A stretch of DNA of 64,000 nucleotides from NCBI GenBank assembly GCA_030142905.1, contig JASJOG010000003.1, positions 1,826,001-1,890,000 of the forward strand, in the 5' to 3' direction. Of this stretch, positions 1 to 8,231 are shown piece by piece (the stretch's first letter is position 1; each line of letters starts with the position of its first letter). A program made the position numbers and the translations under genes. Source of the DNA: Heliopora coerulea (lineage: Eukaryota > Cnidaria > Anthozoa > Scleralcyonacea > Helioporidae). The notes below the pieces were generated by a model that was given only the letters and a program-made list of their open reading frames with translations, was not told where the DNA came from and did not search any database.

Positions 1-42
1 ATAAATATAAAAAAATTTTTGTAAAATTTATTTTACAAATTT

Positions 43-555
43 TCATAGGTTTTCAATACATGACTTACTAGTTGGTGGATTACATTTAGTAATTTTATAA
101 TCATTTTTATTTATGATATTAACTTTTTTGTTTTTACTTTCACTTTCACTTTCGATTTCACTACGTTCACTTTCACTTTGCTCTCTTCGTTCGCTTTCAC
201 TTCGCTCAAGTCTTTTGTCGCTTTTATACGCATAATATAAACCTCCAAGTGCAGCGACAATTGTTACACCACCAACAAAATACCTGAAATCTATGTAATC
301 ATTTATTTCTTTTCCATAGCTGGCTCTTTCGAGATCCGCTTCGCGGTCTGCTTCAGTGCGTTGTTCACGAAGCGCTTCGCGATGTCTTGCTTTTCTTTCT
401 TTTGCTTCTCTTGAAATTTTTGCCAACCTTTTTCCCAATTCTACTTTTCTTGGGTCTTTTGCTTTAACAGATTTTTCAACTGCTGTTACTTTATCAGCTT
501 GCAGCTTCGCTGCTGAGACCTTCGGTCGATTGCTGTTTTCACTTGTTTCACTCAT
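43..555 (-). CDS. Small predicted membrane protein with Ser/Glu/Arg-rich tail (Polinton accessory)
   Basis: A 170-residue ORF of unknown function. The N-terminal half is rich in Lys, Arg, Glu and Ala and probably helical. One hydrophobic segment at about residues 91-108 (FVGGVTIVAALGGLYYAY) should span a membrane. A run of SES/SER repeats follows, then a Lys/Asn-rich tail. The gene starts at ATG 553-555, preceded by TATAAATAAATG, a variant of the element's start motif. Several GC-rich mini-palindromes (336-346, 368-379, 501-513) sit inside the coding sequence and stand out from the AT-rich surroundings. A membrane-associated virion or lysis role is possible but not shown. Confidence 0.6.
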   Translation of the reverse strand: MSETSENSNRPKVSAAKLQADKVTAVEKSVKAKDPRKVELGKRLAKISREAKERKARHREALREQRTEADREADLERASYGKEINDYIDFRYFVGGVTIVAALGGLYYAYKSDKRLERSESERREQSESERSEIESESESKNKKVNIINKNDYKITKCNPPTSKSCIENL

Positions 556-564
556 TTATTTATA
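553..564 (-). promoter_or_regulatory. Start-codon motif TATAAATAAATG (variant)
   Basis: Directly abuts and includes the ATG of the 170-residue ORF. It is one A shorter than the exact motif found at five other genes of the element. Confidence 0.5.
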
Positions 565-804
565 ATTTTATTTTTTTATTTAGAATTTATTCAAAATTAT
601 TTAAAAGTTATTTATGAATAAAATTAAATAAAAGTCAAGTAAATTTTAAATAACCACAAATGTTATTTAAAATTTATTCAAAAGTTATTTAAAAGTTATT
701 CAAAGTTATTTACAAGTTATTTATGAATAAAATTAAATAAAAGTCAAGTAAATTTTAAATAACATTTGTAGTTATTCAAAATTTATTCAAAATGTATTTA
801 AAAT
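556..804. repeat. AT-rich intergenic repeat array with 49-bp direct repeats
   Basis: The gap between the 170- and 384-residue genes holds a 49-base sequence repeated exactly at 606-654 and 715-763. The two copies are embedded in many short GTTATTTAAAA / TTATTCAAAA units. ACAAATGTTATTT near 657-668 is mirrored by AAATAACATTTGT near 757-769, giving an inverted pair around the direct repeats. It is the longest non-coding stretch in the viral block. It could be a 3' untranslated/termination region or a replication- or recombination-related repeat; the sequence does not decide. Confidence 0.7.
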
Positions 805-1959
805 TTATTTAGCTATATATTTTGATATTTCATCTTCGTCAAAATCAACACCATATTTTTTACAAAGAAGATAATGGTTTAAAACAATTTCTGGATATTT
901 CATTTTTCTTGTTGAAACATATACATATAATATTTCTCCATCCATTTTTCCGTGGTCTTTATTTTTTGATCCAAGATAAAATTTCATATTTGGGGTGTGA
1001 TACTTTCTAGCAGTTGTATAGAAAGAAACAATTTCTTTTCCATTCACATAAAGATTTCCTTTTTTATCACCACCGATGTTACCTTGATCCCAATGTACAG
1101 AAAGACATATTAATTTGTTTATTTCTTTTGCATTTGCTTTCAATTGCCATCTGCTATTTGAAATTGAATACGCGGATGAATTTGTGATATATAATAATGA
1201 ATTACGATAAGAAATACCAAAATTAAAAGGAGTTGGTTGACTTGTTGTTTCATTATCTATGATTTTAAACAACGACACCTCATTGCTAGATGAATTTAAT
1301 GATTTTAAACCATATACAAAATAAAAATTCAAGTGTTGATTGCTTAAAATATCTTGTGTACTAACTAAATGTAAATTGTTACTGTTTGATCCAAGATATT
1401 GGACACAATAAAAATTATTATTAATTGTGGATTTTTTGAAAAATGGTTGTTTGTTTGTATCATCTTGTTTGAAATTCCAATCTTTTTTTCTTGATAAATT
1501 CAAAAGTTTTTCAACCTTTTTATTGCTTCCAGTATATTCTATATAATTATCATCATCTTTCACATCAAAAATTCCTTCATCATCCATTTGTAAATTATAA
1601 ATATTTGCAACCGTATTTGCAAATGAAAAATTTGTCACATATTTTTTAGTCACAACATGGTGATCAGAAGATGGAACATAATTTGCTGCATGAAGAATAT
1701 TATGATTTCCCATATCCAAATCTCCAGTCATTGTTCCTCCAGATAAAGACAATTTTGTATCATCTTGATCATCCACATATTTTTTTCGAGCCAAATGTTT
1801 ATCATCTATAGGATCAATTGTTGAAATTATTTTATTTGTGTTTATAGTCAAATCGCCGGTCATCGTACCACCTGTTAAAGATAATTTTTTATCAAATTCA
1901 TTTAAAATGAAATTTTTTCTTTTTGAGCTAAAATCATCATCATTAAATATAACACTCAT
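805..1959 (-). CDS. Fibre-like protein with two tail-fibre repeats and a predicted lectin-like C-terminus (fibre 2)
   Basis: A 384-residue ORF. The N-terminal part holds two copies of a repeat of about 40 residues with the pattern GGTMTGDL, an Asn/Lys-Ile stretch, a Pro, then KKYVDDQ (about residues 28-115). This repeat type is known from phage and large-virus tail fibres, where it trimerises into a stalk. The remaining 250 residues are beta-rich with hydrophobic/aromatic alternation, and DWNFKQ, LSVHWD and FYLGSK segments resemble laminin-G/concanavalin-like folds. A receptor-binding fibre knob is the likely role. The gene is a paralogue of its upstream neighbour (1965-3413), only 5 bases away, and starts with the exact TATAAAATAAATG motif. 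Confidence 0.7.
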   Translation of the reverse strand: MSVIFNDDDFSSKRKNFILNEFDKKLSLTGGTMTGDLTINTNKIISTIDPIDDKHLARKKYVDDQDDTKLSLSGGTMTGDLDMGNHNILHAANYVPSSDHHVVTKKYVTNFSFANTVANIYNLQMDDEGIFDVKDDDNYIEYTGSNKKVEKLLNLSRKKDWNFKQDDTNKQPFFKKSTINNNFYCVQYLGSNSNNLHLVSTQDILSNQHLNFYFVYGLKSLNSSSNEVSLFKIIDNETTSQPTPFNFGISYRNSLLYITNSSAYSISNSRWQLKANAKEINKLICLSVHWDQGNIGGDKKGNLYVNGKEIVSFYTTARKYHTPNMKFYLGSKNKDHGKMDGEILYVYVSTRKMKYPEIVLNHYLLCKKYGVDFDEDEISKYIAK

Positions 1960-1969
1960 TTATTTTATA
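1957..1969 (-). promoter_or_regulatory. Start-codon motif TATAAAATAAATG (fibre 2)
   Basis: An exact 13-base match whose last three bases are the ATG. It overlaps the stop codon (1965-1967) of the upstream fibre gene, so it must lie in that gene's 3' end. Confidence 0.6.
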
Positions 1970-3413
1970 TATTTATAGGATTATGATCAACGTTGTATAA
2001 ATTACAAAGAACATAATGATAAAACAAAATTTCTTTTTCTGTCATTTTCTCGTGTTTTAAAATTGAAAAGAAAGATATTGATCCATCAAAAGGTGAATTT
2101 GTATTGTTTTTTATATCACCAATTGTTAAAGTTGTATCTCCTAAAACAGTCTTGGTTGTAAAAGATGTTAACTTTTTTCCATTACAATAAACACTACTTT
2201 CATTATTATTTGGTGTTGTATACATATCCCAATGAATACTTAAACATATCCATTTATTCAAAACTCCAGCATTGGCTTTTGATTGAAAAGTAGCAATTGG
2301 TGTCTTATGATTTACAGCATTTGAACCAATACTGAAAAAATCAGCATTATCTCCAGCAATAACTAATTCTTTTGTAGTTGGATTTGCAAAACAAACAAAT
2401 TTATCATAACCTCCATTATCATGTCCAAAAATTCCTCCTTTTAACCAATCACTTCCAGATGAAGGAACAGAATTCAATTTATAAACAACAAAAACATTTA
2501 CAATATCTTTTTTTCCTGATATTGGATTAATGTTGGAATCTGAAATCATTCTGCTGTTGGTTCCATTAAATTTTAAAAAATATTTATTATTTTCTTTTTC
2601 ATTTTCTAAACACAAAGAAGGTTGAAGACTTTTTGTTGTTTGTTTAAAATTTTTTCCTTCAATTCCATAATCAATTAATTCTTTAACTTTTCCTCCATTT
2701 CTTTCAAACAATAAATCATAAACTGAATTATATTCAATGAAATATAAATTATGAAATTTCAAAGAAAAATTATCTTTCAAAATTGAAAAACTAACATCTT
2801 TTTTGAGAATGTTTAAACTATTATAAATACGGTCGTCGATGTATTTCTTCCTCGCTAAATGTGTTTCAAGTGTAGGATTTGTTGAAGAAATAATTTTATT
2901 ACTTCCAATTGCAACATCACCTGTCAATGTTCCGCCAGTTAGGGATAATTTTTTAGAATCTTGATTATCTACATATTTTTTTCTTGCTAAATGTTTTTCA
3001 CCCGTAGGATCTGAAGTTGATAGAATTTTATGATTTCCCATGCTAATATTTCCTGACATTGTTCCACCAGTTAGGGATAATTTTTTAGAATCTTGATCAT
3101 CTACATATTTCTTTCTAGAAAGGTCTTTATCACTTGAAGGATTCACATTTGTTGTAATTTTATTAGGGCCCATATCAATATTTCCTCTCATTGTACCTCC
3201 TCTTCTTGATAGATAATCTACATCTGTGTGTCTTCTTACTAAATCATCTACATATTTTTTTCTAGCAAGGTGTTCTCTTTTTGTTGGGTCAACTGATGTT
3301 ATGATATGGTTTGAACCCATGTTAATATCTCCTGTCATATCCCCTCCTGTTGTTGGTAAACCTCCTGTTGTTATATTATCGTTAACTTTTTCATATCCAT
3401 AGAATAAACTCAT
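1965..3413 (-). CDS. Fibre-like protein with four tail-fibre repeats and a predicted lectin-like C-terminus (fibre 1)
   Basis: A 482-residue ORF, the larger of two paralogous fibre-like genes. It has four N-terminal repeats of about 40-45 residues (about 16-205) of the form GGxMxGxIxMG...P...HLARKKYVDD, compared with two in the downstream paralogue. The C-terminal 270 residues are beta-rich and include KWICLSIHWD and LTIGDI segments like the LSVHWD/FYLGSK segments of fibre 2, consistent with a laminin-G-like binding domain. The gene begins immediately after the stop of the 228-residue ORF (TAA followed by ATG). A trimeric host-binding spike attached at capsid vertices is inferred. Confidence 0.72.
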   Translation of the reverse strand: MSLFYGYEKVNDNITTGGLPTTGGDMTGDINMGSNHIITSVDPTKREHLARKKYVDDLVRRHTDVDYLSRRGGTMRGNIDMGPNKITTNVNPSSDKDLSRKKYVDDQDSKKLSLTGGTMSGNISMGNHKILSTSDPTGEKHLARKKYVDNQDSKKLSLTGGTLTGDVAIGSNKIISSTNPTLETHLARKKYIDDRIYNSLNILKKDVSFSILKDNFSLKFHNLYFIEYNSVYDLLFERNGGKVKELIDYGIEGKNFKQTTKSLQPSLCLENEKENNKYFLKFNGTNSRMISDSNINPISGKKDIVNVFVVYKLNSVPSSGSDWLKGGIFGHDNGGYDKFVCFANPTTKELVIAGDNADFFSIGSNAVNHKTPIATFQSKANAGVLNKWICLSIHWDMYTTPNNNESSVYCNGKKLTSFTTKTVLGDTTLTIGDIKNNTNSPFDGSISFFSILKHEKMTEKEILFYHYVLCNLYNVDHNPINI

Positions 3414-3423
3414 TTATTTTATA
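3411..3423 (-). promoter_or_regulatory. Start-codon motif TATAAAATAAATG (fibre 1)
   Basis: An exact match ending in the ATG. It is formed by the last codons and the TAA stop of the upstream 228-residue gene. Confidence 0.6.
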
Positions 3424-4100
3424 ATAATTTCTAACAAAACATTTCCTATTGATAATGAATTATTTCCTTCTACTTTGAATTCTAATTCATTATATATTCC
3501 ATTTGATAATTTTATTCCTCCTCCCAGCCCTGTTTCTTCAGGTGGGTAAATTTTAGAAACACTACCTTTTAATGTTTGTTCTGTTGTTATTGGAACTTGA
3601 ACAAGTACATTACTTCTTTTACCATCCACAAAATTTTTACTTTTATCAATCATATTACAGCTTATGTTTACATATTCCAAGTTGTTATTAATATTTACCT
3701 CGCTGTCACTCTCTGTTAATGTATTTGCTTGTATTACTTTATTTTCTGGAAATCCTATGATTGGACCAAATGTTTGTAAATTTAATGTTTTATCCGATTT
3801 TATTGTGCATTTTCCAGAAAAATCAATTTGTTCCAGTTCAATTGCGCCGACATTTTCTAATTCAGTTTTTAAAATATTAAAGGTATAATATCCATCTTTG
3901 AAGTCAATTTTTCTATTAGCACCCTGTGTATCATAAGTATAATGATGAATATTTTGATATAAATTATTATAATCCCAAAATATACTTACTGATTTTACAA
4001 ACATATAACTCTCACAATGAGTTAATATAAGTGGTTTTTCTAATTGAATTATTTTTTCACGGTTTTCGTCTTGTTTGATAAATATTTTAAGATTTGTCAT
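3414..4100 (-). CDS. Probable penton-like/minor capsid protein
   Basis: A 228-residue, beta-rich ORF with no membrane segment. A central block (GPIIGF, about 20 variable residues, ESDSEVNI, then VNISCNMI) resembles the minor capsid/penton-type proteins I recognise from cnidarian Polintons, which are expected to be single jelly-roll. It sits directly upstream of the two fibre genes and abuts the first one, as expected for a protein that holds fibres at vertices. It starts with the exact TATAAAATAAATG motif. The family link is from remembered sequence patterns, not from a search. Confidence 0.5.
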   Translation of the reverse strand: MTNLKIFIKQDENREKIIQLEKPLILTHCESYMFVKSVSIFWDYNNLYQNIHHYTYDTQGANRKIDFKDGYYTFNILKTELENVGAIELEQIDFSGKCTIKSDKTLNLQTFGPIIGFPENKVIQANTLTESDSEVNINNNLEYVNISCNMIDKSKNFVDGKRSNVLVQVPITTEQTLKGSVSKIYPPEETGLGGGIKLSNGIYNELEFKVEGNNSLSIGNVLLEIIIK

Positions 4101-4110
4101 TTATTTTATA
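4098..4110 (-). promoter_or_regulatory. Start-codon motif TATAAAATAAATG (penton-like gene)
   Basis: An exact match ending in the ATG, with further AT-only sequence (TATAT) just upstream. Confidence 0.6.
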
Positions 4111-4128
4111 ATATATATTTTGAAATCG

Positions 4129-4150
4129 AAATTCCGACTTGTCGGAATTT
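4129..4150. terminator. Perfect 10-bp hairpin between two viral genes
   Basis: AAATTCCGAC, a TT loop, then GTCGGAATTT. The hairpin lies between the stop of the 200-residue ORF (4152) and the start motif of the penton-like gene (4098-4110). A second GC-rich mini-hairpin (GCACG-TAC-CGTGC, 4157-4169) follows inside the coding end. The position fits an RNA 3'-end or processing signal, but function is inferred only. Confidence 0.45.
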
Positions 4151-4151
4151 C

Positions 4152-4754
4152 TCAGAGCACGTACCGTGCGATTAAAACTCCTCCAATTATTGATAAAGAT
4201 AAAATAATTAAATTTTCACTTGACCCAATGGGTGTTTTTGAAGATTTACCTGAAAGGTCTGAAATGTCTTTTAATGTATTATTTTTCAAATCTTTTTTGG
4301 ATTCATTTTTCTTTATATCTTTTTTGGATTCATTTTTCTTTATTTCATTTTTCTTTATTTCATTTTTCTTTATTTCATTTCCCTGTAATTTTGTTTTTTT
4401 TTCTCCACCATAATAATTTAAATTTTCGTTAATTCCAAAAACCATATTTTCATCAGAAACTTTTAATTTGTTATTATATCCTTCAATAGGATTTTTTAAA
4501 ATAATTAAAGATGATGGAATCAACCATAAAGTTGGGGATATAGCTGTATTTAAAACAACATTTGTTGATGAAACTGCTGTATTCATATTATTTATCCAGG
4601 TTGATGTGTCATAATTTATAATTGAATCTTTAAAAATTTGTCTAAAAACCTTTTGTGTTTCTAAAGCTGAAGCTCTATTTGAAACAATACTTTGTCTTGT
4701 TCTTGCTTGTGCTCCTAGTATTGCATAAAGATATGCTTCAATGCTTTGATTCAA
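4152..4754 (-). CDS. Membrane-anchored viral protein with KKNE repeats; start disrupted
   Basis: An open frame of 200 codons of unknown function, with a C-terminal hydrophobic segment (LIILSLSIIGGVLIARYVL, about residues 182-200) that should anchor it in a membrane. A charged low-complexity stretch of KKNE/KKDI units (about 125-160) comes from 15- and 27-base DNA repeats near 4297-4380. There is no in-frame ATG: the frame opens right after the TAA stop of the upstream 300-residue gene and first offers only TTG at 4752-4754. An ATG at 4766-4768 with an AT-rich start motif lies in another frame and ends after five codons. A small insertion or deletion near the start is the simplest reading, and the track position is only the first plausible codon. 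Confidence 0.5.
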   Translation of the reverse strand: MNQSIEAYLYAILGAQARTRQSIVSNRASALETQKVFRQIFKDSIINYDTSTWINNMNTAVSSTNVVLNTAISPTLWLIPSSLIILKNPIEGYNNKLKVSDENMVFGINENLNYYGGEKKTKLQGNEIKKNEIKKNEIKKNESKKDIKKNESKKDLKNNTLKDISDLSGKSSKTPIGSSENLIILSLSIIGGVLIARYVL

Positions 4755-4784
4755 TAATTCAGTTCCATTTTTTATTAATCCAAT

Positions 4785-5687
4785 TTAAATTTTTGGAACA
4801 AATTTTTTATAATCATTTTGAGTGTCTCTAATTTGACCCGGACCGTGTTGATATCTTTTCCATGGGTCTGTACCAACAACATCTTGACCCAGGTGTTCAC
4901 CTTTCAGGTTCATAATTTCTTGATAAGTCCATTTTGGATAATGATCTTTTAAAAAACCAGCATTAAATTTATAAAAGATTTTGTCATCACCATTTCTCAG
5001 TTGGTGCATAATTCTTCTGACTGTAAAATATAAATGAAATCTCATAAATGATGTAATTTGTTTTGGAATGGAAGATGAAAATAATAAATGTTGGATTGAA
5101 ATTCCGCAACCATAAGTTGCAATCCATGCTCCTATAATGCTTTGAAAGTATGGTTCATTAAGTGACCATTTTGCATTATCATTTGTAGTTATGTTTAATC
5201 CAGGAAAATTACTTTGAAAATAATCTGTATTGTTTACATAAATTCTAAACTGATTAATTGGATAACTTAAAATATACTGCGTAGGAAAATTATCCCAATA
5301 ATAATTTTTTCCTGTATAATCAACATGTCTTTTTCCTCTTGGTAATTCTTGTATACTTCCACCAAGTTTCCAAATTTTTGGAAAATTTGGTTTTGGTTTA
5401 TTTATTGTTAAATATTTTGTCATATTTGGGTCATTTTTAAATGTATCTGAATTTATGTCTGTTGAAATATATTCATTGTTTTTGAAATATGTTATTGTTT
5501 TTTCCCAACTTCCATCTTTATTAATATCATGTTCAAAATAAAACTTTGACATGTCTGCATATGGATATTTTTTCAAAAAATTTTCTTTAAACTTTTTATC
5601 TAAAATTTTTCTTTCATTAACCACAAAATCATATTCACTCCCATAATATTTTCTTTCTGCTTTTTTAACTGAATCATTAATGTTCAT
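4785..5687 (-). CDS. Conserved-looking Polinton protein of unknown function
   Basis: A 300-residue ORF with a mixed, globular composition. It is rich in Tyr, Trp and Phe, has no obvious signal peptide, and has no catalytic motif I can name. Marked segments include PRGKRHVDYTG, a moderately hydrophobic stretch near 190-215 (GAWIATYGCGISIQHLLF), and a C-terminal GPGQIRDTQNDY. It is transcribed away from the integrase, with 21 bases between the two start codons, and heads the leftward cluster of penton- and fibre-like genes. A structural or assembly role is guessed from position only. Confidence 0.6.
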   Translation of the reverse strand: MNINDSVKKAERKYYGSEYDFVVNERKILDKKFKENFLKKYPYADMSKFYFEHDINKDGSWEKTITYFKNNEYISTDINSDTFKNDPNMTKYLTINKPKPNFPKIWKLGGSIQELPRGKRHVDYTGKNYYWDNFPTQYILSYPINQFRIYVNNTDYFQSNFPGLNITTNDNAKWSLNEPYFQSIIGAWIATYGCGISIQHLLFSSSIPKQITSFMRFHLYFTVRRIMHQLRNGDDKIFYKFNAGFLKDHYPKWTYQEIMNLKGEHLGQDVVGTDPWKRYQHGPGQIRDTQNDYKKFVPKI

Positions 5688-5711
5688 TATTTATTTTAAT
5701 AAAAATAAATG
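5685..5711. promoter_or_regulatory. Compact divergent start region of the element
   Basis: Only 21 bases, all A or T, separate the leftward ATG at 5685-5687 from the rightward integrase ATG at 5709-5711. Each start is preceded by an AAAATAAA-type sequence related to the element's start motif. Confidence 0.5.
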
Positions 5712-6839
5712 GATAAAGTTAGTGACAAAGAAGTTGTTATTGAACAAGAGTTAAGAGATTTATATTACAATCCAGAAACAGGTTATCAATCTGCAGAAAG
5801 ACTTTACCAAAAAGCAAAAGACAGACTTCCAAAGGGGTTAAACGTTAGTAGAAAAATTGTACAAGACTGGTTAAAAACACAAGATACTTTTACAAGATAC
5901 AAAGCAATTGTTAGAAGACATAAATTTCAAAAAACATTTGTTAAAGATTTAGGTGATCAAATACAAATGGATTTAATTGATATGAAAAAATATAAAAAAG
6001 ATAATAAAGATTATTATTGGATTCTTACAGCTGTTGAAATTTTAAGTCGATACGCGTTTGCTATTCCTGTTTATAGAAAAGATACTTACAACATGACAAT
6101 AGCTGTTGATAAATTACTTAGAAAATTCAAAAAAAGATTTGGTAAATATCCAAATGTAGCTCAATTTGATGAAGGAAAAGAATTTTATAATGTTGGTGTA
6201 AAGTGGTTATTAAAAGAAACTGGTGACGAGGGTGTTAAATATTTTTCTTCAAAATCTGCTAAAAAAGCAGCTATAGTTGAAAGATTTAACCGAACTTTAA
6301 AAACATCCATGTGGAAATATTTCTACAACAATAAAACTTATAATTGGACCTCTGTTTTGAAAAAACTCGTAAATAATTATAATAATACTAAACACAGTAG
6401 TATATTAATGAAACCTGTTGATGTAAATGAATCCAACAAAGACCAAGTGTGGAATACATTATATGGTTATCCATTGGGAGATTTACCTTTACCTAAATTC
6501 AAAATTGGTGATACTGTTAGGATTTCAAAATATAAGAATATCTTTAAAAAAGGTTATGAAGCTAATTTTACAGAAGAAATTTTTAAAATTGTAAAAGTAT
6601 TTAGAGGTGACCCAAACATGTATGAAGTGGAAGACCTTGAGGGAGAACCAATTATTGGGAAATTTTATGAACAGGAATTGTCTGCTGTGGATAAAAATAA
6701 CTTGAGTGGTCTGTATAAAGTAGAAAAAATATTAAAAAGGAAAAAAGTCAAAGGAAAAAATATGGTCTTGGTAAAGTGGGAAGGTTATGACAATAAACAT
6801 AATTCTTGGATTGAAGAAGAAAATATTCAAAATGTATAA
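5709..6839 (+). CDS. Polinton integrase: retroviral-type DDE core with C-terminal chromodomain
   Basis: A 376-residue protein. The N-terminal 70 residues form a helical DNA-binding-like region. The integrase core then has its acidic triad at Asp88 (QMDLID), Asp154 (AQFDEGKEF) and Glu191 (IVERFNRTLK), with the expected spacing. After an SH3-like linker (KIGDTVRISKYKNIFKKGY) comes a chromodomain at about 331-376 (YKVEKIL...VLVKWEGYDNKHNSWIEEENI). Such chromodomain integrases are typical of Polintons and of chromoviral Gypsy elements; the capsid and ATPase neighbours decide for Polinton. The chromodomain would direct insertion to methylated-histone chromatin. The frame is complete with no missing catalytic residue. 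Confidence 0.92.
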   Translation: MDKVSDKEVVIEQELRDLYYNPETGYQSAERLYQKAKDRLPKGLNVSRKIVQDWLKTQDTFTRYKAIVRRHKFQKTFVKDLGDQIQMDLIDMKKYKKDNKDYYWILTAVEILSRYAFAIPVYRKDTYNMTIAVDKLLRKFKKRFGKYPNVAQFDEGKEFYNVGVKWLLKETGDEGVKYFSSKSAKKAAIVERFNRTLKTSMWKYFYNNKTYNWTSVLKKLVNNYNNTKHSSILMKPVDVNESNKDQVWNTLYGYPLGDLPLPKFKIGDTVRISKYKNIFKKGYEANFTEEIFKIVKVFRGDPNMYEVEDLEGEPIIGKFYEQELSAVDKNNLSGLYKVEKILKRKKVKGKNMVLVKWEGYDNKHNSWIEEENIQNV

Positions 6840-6843
6840 AATG

Positions 6844-6856
6844 TATAAAATAAATG
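6844..6856 (+). promoter_or_regulatory. Start-codon motif TATAAAATAAATG (450-residue gene)
   Basis: An exact match ending in the ATG at 6854-6856, preceded by a near repeat (ATGTATAAA) after the integrase stop. Confidence 0.6.
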
Positions 6857-8206
6857 GATAATAACAGTTTTGATGATATAGAATTAAATGATAGAAATAT
6901 AGAAGACCGTGAGGCTGAAGAACATGAGAACGAAGGTGGAGAAACAAGTGGGGGAAATTTTGCTGATACAAATTTAGATACTGGAGAAACAACTAGATTA
7001 CTCCCATACCAAAACACCAGAGTAACTAGAGTTAAAGAACCTGAGCCTAAAGGTTTTTTAAAAAAATTAAAAAATTTAGGGGGAGTTAAAAGATCAGTAA
7101 CTAGTGATAAAAAAAATACTTTCAAAAAAATATTTGATTTCACCCCTGAAAAGAAAAATGGAGAAAATAATACAATATTGTTAGAAAAAACTAGGTTTGA
7201 AAGAAATGAAAAAGGAAATGTTTCAATTATTTACAAAGATAAAAGAATTGGTAATGTCAGTAATAACAATAAACTAAAATTATTTGTAAAATGGAATAAG
7301 TCTTATGTTAATGAATTCAGAGATATTTTAGAAAAAGCAAAACAAGAATATAAAAAAACACCAGATTCTATTATAGATGAAAAAATATACGATGGAAGAC
7401 AGGAGGATATTGAAATGAAAGAGATTGAGAGAAAAAATATACTTAAAAACACCATTTCACAAATTGATGATAAAGTTGATAGAATAATTTATGATAATAA
7501 CTTGATTAAATTAGTTAGAGATGAAAATGATCCAAGAAGATCATTATTTGATTCAGATGATTTAAGAGAATTTAGAGGTTTATTAAATTTTGAAGAAGCT
7601 GTCTCTCCAGTTGGTGGCGAAGACTATCTTGATTTATCAGAAAATGAAAGAAAAAATGTTTTACGTGAAAAAATTAAATCATTTGATAGAGAATATGAAT
7701 ATTGGAAAAATAAATCTGATTTAGAAACAGCTGAACCCCAAAAAAGTATATATAAAAGTTTTTCAGAAATTGCAAAACTTTATGTAGATAAAGCAAGAAT
7801 TGAAAATAATGAAAGACCAATCAGTGAAGAAGGAATACAAATTTTAAATGAAAATGCTGAAGAATCTGACCTTGGAAGATTAGAAAGATTTAAAAAATGG
7901 GCAAAAGAAAATTTATTAGGTTTATCAGCAGTTGTTATTTCTGTAGCAGGTATAATTACAGCAATAGTTATAAGGGCAAGAAGTGTATTGAAACAAGGTG
8001 CAAATGCAGTTGGAAAATTGGGAAAAGCAATTGCAAATATAGGTAAAAATTTTGGTGCAATCATTTCAGCAGTTTTAAATTTAATTTCTCAAATATTATC
8101 ATGGGGTGCAAAAGGTATTGCTTTTCTAGCTAAAAATTTATGGATATTAGTTATTGCAATTACTTACTTTTTATACAATGAATACAAAGACAGAAAAAGA
8201 AAATAA
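6854..8206 (+). CDS. Putative virion membrane-active/minor core protein
   Basis: A 450-residue protein. The N-terminal 100 residues are acidic and disordered (DREAEEHENEGGE), with a short LLPYQNTR motif. The middle is charged and probably alpha-helical. The last 95 residues form a hydrophobic/amphipathic tail: a membrane segment near 350-375 (LSAVVISVAGIITAIVI), a Gly/Ala/Ile-rich amphipathic stretch (AVGKLGKAIANIGKNFGAII), then further hydrophobic segments near 405-440. Similar tails occur in proteins next to Polinton capsid genes. By analogy it might be a membrane-disrupting internal capsid protein, which is inference. It lies directly before the major capsid gene and on the same strand. 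Confidence 0.65.
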   Translation: MDNNSFDDIELNDRNIEDREAEEHENEGGETSGGNFADTNLDTGETTRLLPYQNTRVTRVKEPEPKGFLKKLKNLGGVKRSVTSDKKNTFKKIFDFTPEKKNGENNTILLEKTRFERNEKGNVSIIYKDKRIGNVSNNNKLKLFVKWNKSYVNEFRDILEKAKQEYKKTPDSIIDEKIYDGRQEDIEMKEIERKNILKNTISQIDDKVDRIIYDNNLIKLVRDENDPRRSLFDSDDLREFRGLLNFEEAVSPVGGEDYLDLSENERKNVLREKIKSFDREYEYWKNKSDLETAEPQKSIYKSFSEIAKLYVDKARIENNERPISEEGIQILNENAEESDLGRLERFKKWAKENLLGLSAVVISVAGIITAIVIRARSVLKQGANAVGKLGKAIANIGKNFGAIISAVLNLISQILSWGAKGIAFLAKNLWILVIAITYFLYNEYKDRKRK

Positions 8207-8231
8207 AAAAATTTTTTTTATATAATAAAAA

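Noticed and set aside
556..804. CRISPR-like array or bacterial origin iterons
   Set aside because: Repeats are AT-rich, irregular and overlapping with no constant spacer length, in a eukaryotic viral element.
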